Positions 60,704 to 64,000 of a stretch of DNA of 64,000 nt are shown piece after piece. The position numbers and the translations under genes are program-made. The notes under the pieces were generated by a model. That model ran no database searches. It was not told the origin of the DNA and saw only the letters and a list, made by a program, of their open reading frames with translations. Origin of the DNA: Syngnathus acus (taxonomy: Eukaryota > Chordata > Actinopteri > Syngnathiformes > Syngnathidae). The stretch covers positions 8,534,039-8,598,038 of the forward strand of contig NC_051097.1 of the NCBI RefSeq assembly GCF_901709675.1, written 5' to 3'. How positions within the stretch are numbered: the stretch's first letter is position 1; every line of letters starts with the position of its first letter.

Positions 60704-62833
60704 AGGAATAGAAGATGCCAAGCGAGGTACCGGGCCTGCAGGGAACCACAGAAGATCAGTTGAAAGGGTGAGTATATGAGAGCTTAAGTCTTTTTTTTAA
60801 CCTTTTAATTCATGCAAATTGATGCTTTTATTTATATTTCACGTGAAAATAGCTTTAAATCATTCATATATAAAAAAAATTTGGGGGTGGGGGCAGCCTT
60901 TCTGGCTCCGCCTTTGCTTATATACTATATGAATGGCAACAGGTTTATTGTACCCGCTGTCAAGAACTTTAGTCGCTGGCATAGACAGTTGAACATATCC
61001 ATATTTGTAATTCATAAATTATTACCAGACAAAATTGAAACCCCCTAAAATTACACACATAAATCACAATTGTACGTGTTGTATAAGAAAGTGTACGTGC
61101 AGACGTAAAAAGAAGGATGACCTAAAGTAGGATTTAGCATAGGGCGCATAAATGTTATTGTAATTGTGTTGAGAGAATAACTGTAATCCTCTCTTACATA
61201 ACCGGAGTGAAGCTCGAGCTCGGCCTCACCCTGAACAACATGCGCTTGTTGGTGCATCCTATCAATCACTTTAGTCAGCTTCATATCACGCAGACAACTT
61301 ACGGAGGTGATCAAACGTGTCACGGATGCTTATGTGGCTGAAAAAGAGCAAGCTATGCAGTTTTAGTGAATGAAGATGCTGGAATTTTACAGTAAGTGAC
61401 AAGGAGATACCAATACTGCTTCAATTGTGTTTTGGTGGTTGAAGTTGATAGTTACTTTGAGTAGTTTCTTTGTTTTAAATCACAGGTGTCAAACTCAAGG
61501 CCCGGGGGCCAGATACGGCCCGCCACATCATTTTATGTGGCCCGCGAAGACAAATTGTGTATCAAATTCGTGTCATTACTAGAATTGCAAATTGTCTTCA
61601 CTTTTAATATCTTTTTTTTAATATTTGACCAGTTTTTACTCGTCTGATTTGAAAATGAGTTTTGTTTTGTAGCTTTTACTGTATATAATATGAGGCGCTC
61701 ATACATTTATTTGGGTTGACAGTCATAATGGACCTCCGAAAGAAGCTATGACTACGATGCGGCCCGCCAAAAAAATGAGTTTGACACCCCTGTTTTAAAT
61801 CAACAATATTGAAAAAGAATGCAATTTGGCCTAGTGGTAGAGTGTCCGCCCTGAGACTGAAAGGTTGTGGGTTCAAACCCTGCCCGGGTCATACCAAAGA
61901 CTATAAAAATGGGACCCATTGCCTCCCTGCTTGGCACTCAGCATTAAGGGTTGGGATTGGGGGGTTCGATCACCAAATGATTCCCGAGCGCGGCACCCCT
62001 GCTGCTCACTGCTCCCCTCTCCCCCCAGGGGATGGATCAAAATCACATGGGAATGGGTTAAATGCAGAGGACAAATTTCACCACACCCAGATGTGTGTGT
62101 GATGATCATTGGGACTTTAAAAAAAAAAAAAAAAAAATTACTCCATCTTCCCGTAACAAAAAATTAACAATATTTTTCCAGGGAACACGTGACCCGATAC
62201 TGGCTGATTTTGGGGCACACCTTCAGCACATATAAACAAACATGTATTTAACACAATATACGTACACAACCTTTTGCATATATCAACAAGCATGTGCTTA
62301 TGATGACGCCTTTTGCACGATGACTCACTTGTGTGTATTTTTAATGGTGTTGTGTATTCTGCAGGTGATAATGCGGGATCACACATCCGCCGTTAATGTG
62401 GAGGAGCTGCTGAGGCACTCTCAGATGGAGTTGCAGTGGATCCAAAGACAGCTGGCCACCATCACTGCCAGGAACATACGCCATCACCACGTGCACTCCA
62501 AGGCAAAGGTAACAGTGCTGCTGTCATGCAAACCAGTATTCAATTTTAACGTAATATTATAACCATTTCTGATTGGCTGTCCCAAAATAGCAAATATCTA
62601 AAATAACTGCTCTATTAATTAGATTGTAAATAGGTCACACGCAAGCTATTGCTTATTACTCTATATTAGCATCACGTATTAAAATATATAAGCCCCGTGC
62701 CATTTTCTTTTTCATTCCAGTATGTATTGACTGAAACCAAAATGGACATGATTGGATTATAATATCTTGTTTACTGATATCTTTTTTGTTTTGCCAGAGG
62801 GAAGCTTTACTTGATGCTCTGTTGAATGACTAG
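60704..62833 (+). CDS. unidentified short gene or 3' exons with a helical segment
   Basis: Three blocks with good splice signals: 60704-60767 ending AAAGG|gtgagt (5' end uncertain), 62365-62508 (acceptor TTCTGCAG, donor AAAG|gtaaca) and 62798-62833 (acceptor TTTTGCCAG, ending TAG). The second exon is open only in the frame VIMRDH..., and joins the third in phase to end ALLDALLND. If translation starts at the ATG at 62371 the product is 57 aa; if it reads in from the first block, it continues upstream as ...GNHRRSVER. The segment VEELLRHSQMELQWIQRQLA looks like an amphipathic helix or coiled coil, and RHHHVHSKAK is strongly basic. I do not recognise the family. The first block also holds an 18-codon upstream frame (ATG at 60714). 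The 1.6-kb intron carries a MITE and a SINE. Confidence 0.4.
61483..61794. mobile_element. hAT-like MITE with terminal inverted repeats
   Basis: Starts CAGGTGTCAAACTCAAGGCC and ends with the complement of CAGGGGTGTCAAACTCA, so the ends are inverted repeats of about 16 bp. It is flanked by a direct repeat ttttaaatca on both sides. About 310 bp, with no transposase frame. The GGCCCG and GCGGCCCGCC subterminal stretches are typical of a widespread vertebrate nonautonomous hAT family. Ends are accurate to a base or two. Confidence 0.75.
61820..62136 (+). mobile_element. tRNA-derived SINE
   Basis: The head is tRNA-like: box A in GGCCTAGTGGTAGAGTG (about 61828-61843) and box B GGGTTCAAACC (about 61869-61879). 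A body of about 200 bp follows, ending in ATCATTGGGACTTT and an A-rich tail of about 18 A (62118-62137). The layout fits fish tRNA-SINEs of the kind common in percomorph genomes; I do not assign a subfamily. It lies about 25 bp from the MITE. No target-site duplication was recognised. Confidence 0.75.
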
Positions 62834-64000
62834 AGAGATAAATTTCAAAGTTGAGCTAGAGTGCAGGTCAACACTTGACGCTAATGTAACAGGCTGACAT
62901 GGCTAAATGACTCCTGGCCCTTGGCATTTTGCCGACATGGAGGGGTTCACGGCGTATTTCCCCCTCCAATCCAGCTCTTCATCTGCTCCTAAATCCCGAC
63001 CGACTCTCACGGCTCCGTGTCATGCCTGAAGATAATGCGTCTGGAGCAAGGGCGGCCGGCGAGCGTTGCTAGGTAACAGAGTGGAACAGAGTGTACGTTG
63101 CTGCTTTCTCTTCTCACTCACGCAGACTAGTGTCTCCTTCCTTCTGTCCTCATCTCGGTCCCATCAAGGACTCCTTACACAACAGCAACTCATGCTGTGA
63201 GTACGAGTTCACAGAGTGCTGCCACGCCTTCTGTTTCTGGTTGTTTTTCTTCAGGCGCGGTGGTTTCTTAAAAGTCAAATTAGAGGTACAAGATGAGGTC
63301 AGAGAGGGATGATGAAGCGTAATAGTCCATTTTTTTTTTTAATGTAAAATATAAAAGCCATCTTTGATTCAAATTTGCTTCACCGTTTAGAAATAATCTT
63401 TGCATGTGGTCGGTGGAGAATGGCATGGAAAATTTCGGACATACGGACATGTGGGCGTTCAAGCACAAAGTGGACAAAAGGAACAGCAAGTTTGAGCGAT
63501 GGCGCTGAGGGAAAGTCTCTGTGTGTGTGACAGTGACATGAAGCCGCTGCCAGTGTCTTTGCTCACACTGACTCGCAGCCAGCTACAGCTTTGCACACAC
63601 TCGGCACGCTATTAAAGCTGGAGATTAGAGCCGTTCGGAAACTCACACACACAGCTCCATCATGTGCCCGATTTGGACTTGACGGGAAAGAGAGCGAGGG
63701 AGGCACGGCGGCCTGTAAGGTAGGCACAAAAGCATCACAAGCTCACTCAAGATCCGCCTTTCGGAATCAGAATGTTCTTAGAATTGATGGGTTGGATTCA
63801 TTTTCTGCTCTCTTTGCCGGAATGCGCTCGGCCTCGTTGCAGCAGTGATGCAAGTCACTCGCTCACCAGATGGCGAGATGACTATTTAAATGACTCCTAG
63901 TCAAGATGACCTCAGGGGGATGCCCGACACGCAATCAGTGGGCTTCACATCCATCAACCACTTGACTTGGCCTCCGATAAAAAAAAAGTGATATCAAAAA
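62834..64000 (+). other. right end of window: possible 3' UTR and alternative exon
   Basis: No confirmed gene. A 71-bp block (63126-63196) has a long C/T tract and CACGCAG before it and a donor CATGCT|gtgagt after it, and is open in the frame that would follow the exon at 62365-62508. The rest (63200-64000) shows only short open frames and simple sequence. Confidence 0.3.
63065..63077. promoter_or_regulatory. RFX-type X-box
   Basis: GTTGCTAGGTAAC is an imperfect palindrome matching X-box half sites with a 1-bp spacer, in locally CpG-rich sequence 49 bp before the possible exon at 63126. It could mark an alternative promoter. Confidence 0.35.

Noticed and set aside
61190-61323. Minus-strand frame that looks exon-like (VSCLRDMKLTKVIDRM...)
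   Set aside because: A possible donor follows, but there is no convincing acceptor, partner exon or recognised family; kept only as a note.

Overview
This is vertebrate, almost certainly ray-finned (teleost) fish, nuclear DNA. The genes are split by GT-AG introns, the proteins align residue by residue with familiar vertebrate families from memory, and the repeats are eukaryotic: a tRNA-derived SINE, an hAT-like MITE, a LINE 3' tail and CA microsatellites. There are no bacterial-type operons. No database search was run, so gene names rest on recalled family sequences plus exon phases that close exactly.

Layout: (1) 0.75-2.6 kb, minus strand: adenosine A2A receptor (adora2a), 4 coding exons, 414 aa. 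(2) 7.06-40.57 kb, minus: bcr, the breakpoint cluster region RhoGEF/RhoGAP protein, 23 coding exons, 1365 aa. Its first intron is 19.6 kb and its 3' UTR probably extends to about 4.35 kb. (3) 44.39-53.48 kb, minus: atp2a2, the SERCA2 calcium pump, 23 coding exons and 1042 aa for the 2b form. A conserved internal splice donor suggests an alternative SERCA2a-type end spliced to an exon at 42.7 kb. (4) 54.85-56.65 kb, minus: pus1, tRNA pseudouridine synthase, 6 exons, 417 aa, with mitochondrial and nuclear start codons. (5) 57.22-60.16 kb, plus: noc4l, a ribosome-biogenesis factor, 15 exons, 528 aa, head to head with pus1 across 576 bp. (6) 60.7-63.2 kb, plus: well-formed splice sites around a short helical coding segment I could not identify, interrupted by a MITE and a SINE lying side by side.

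These genes do not form a pathway; they are a synteny block. In human, ADORA2A and BCR lie on 22q11 and ATP2A2, PUS1 and NOC4L on 12q24, so the window joins two segments that are separate in human, with the junction between about 40.6 and 44.4 kb.

The most interesting signals are the SERCA2a/2b splice choice with an unusual predicted tail, two extra coding introns in adora2a, a tandem pair of RFX-type X-boxes in a bcr intron, CTCF-like motifs in convergent pairs around bcr and around atp2a2-pus1-noc4l, a duplicated CCAAT module upstream of atp2a2, and the unidentified locus at the right end. I see no convincing entirely new biological system.
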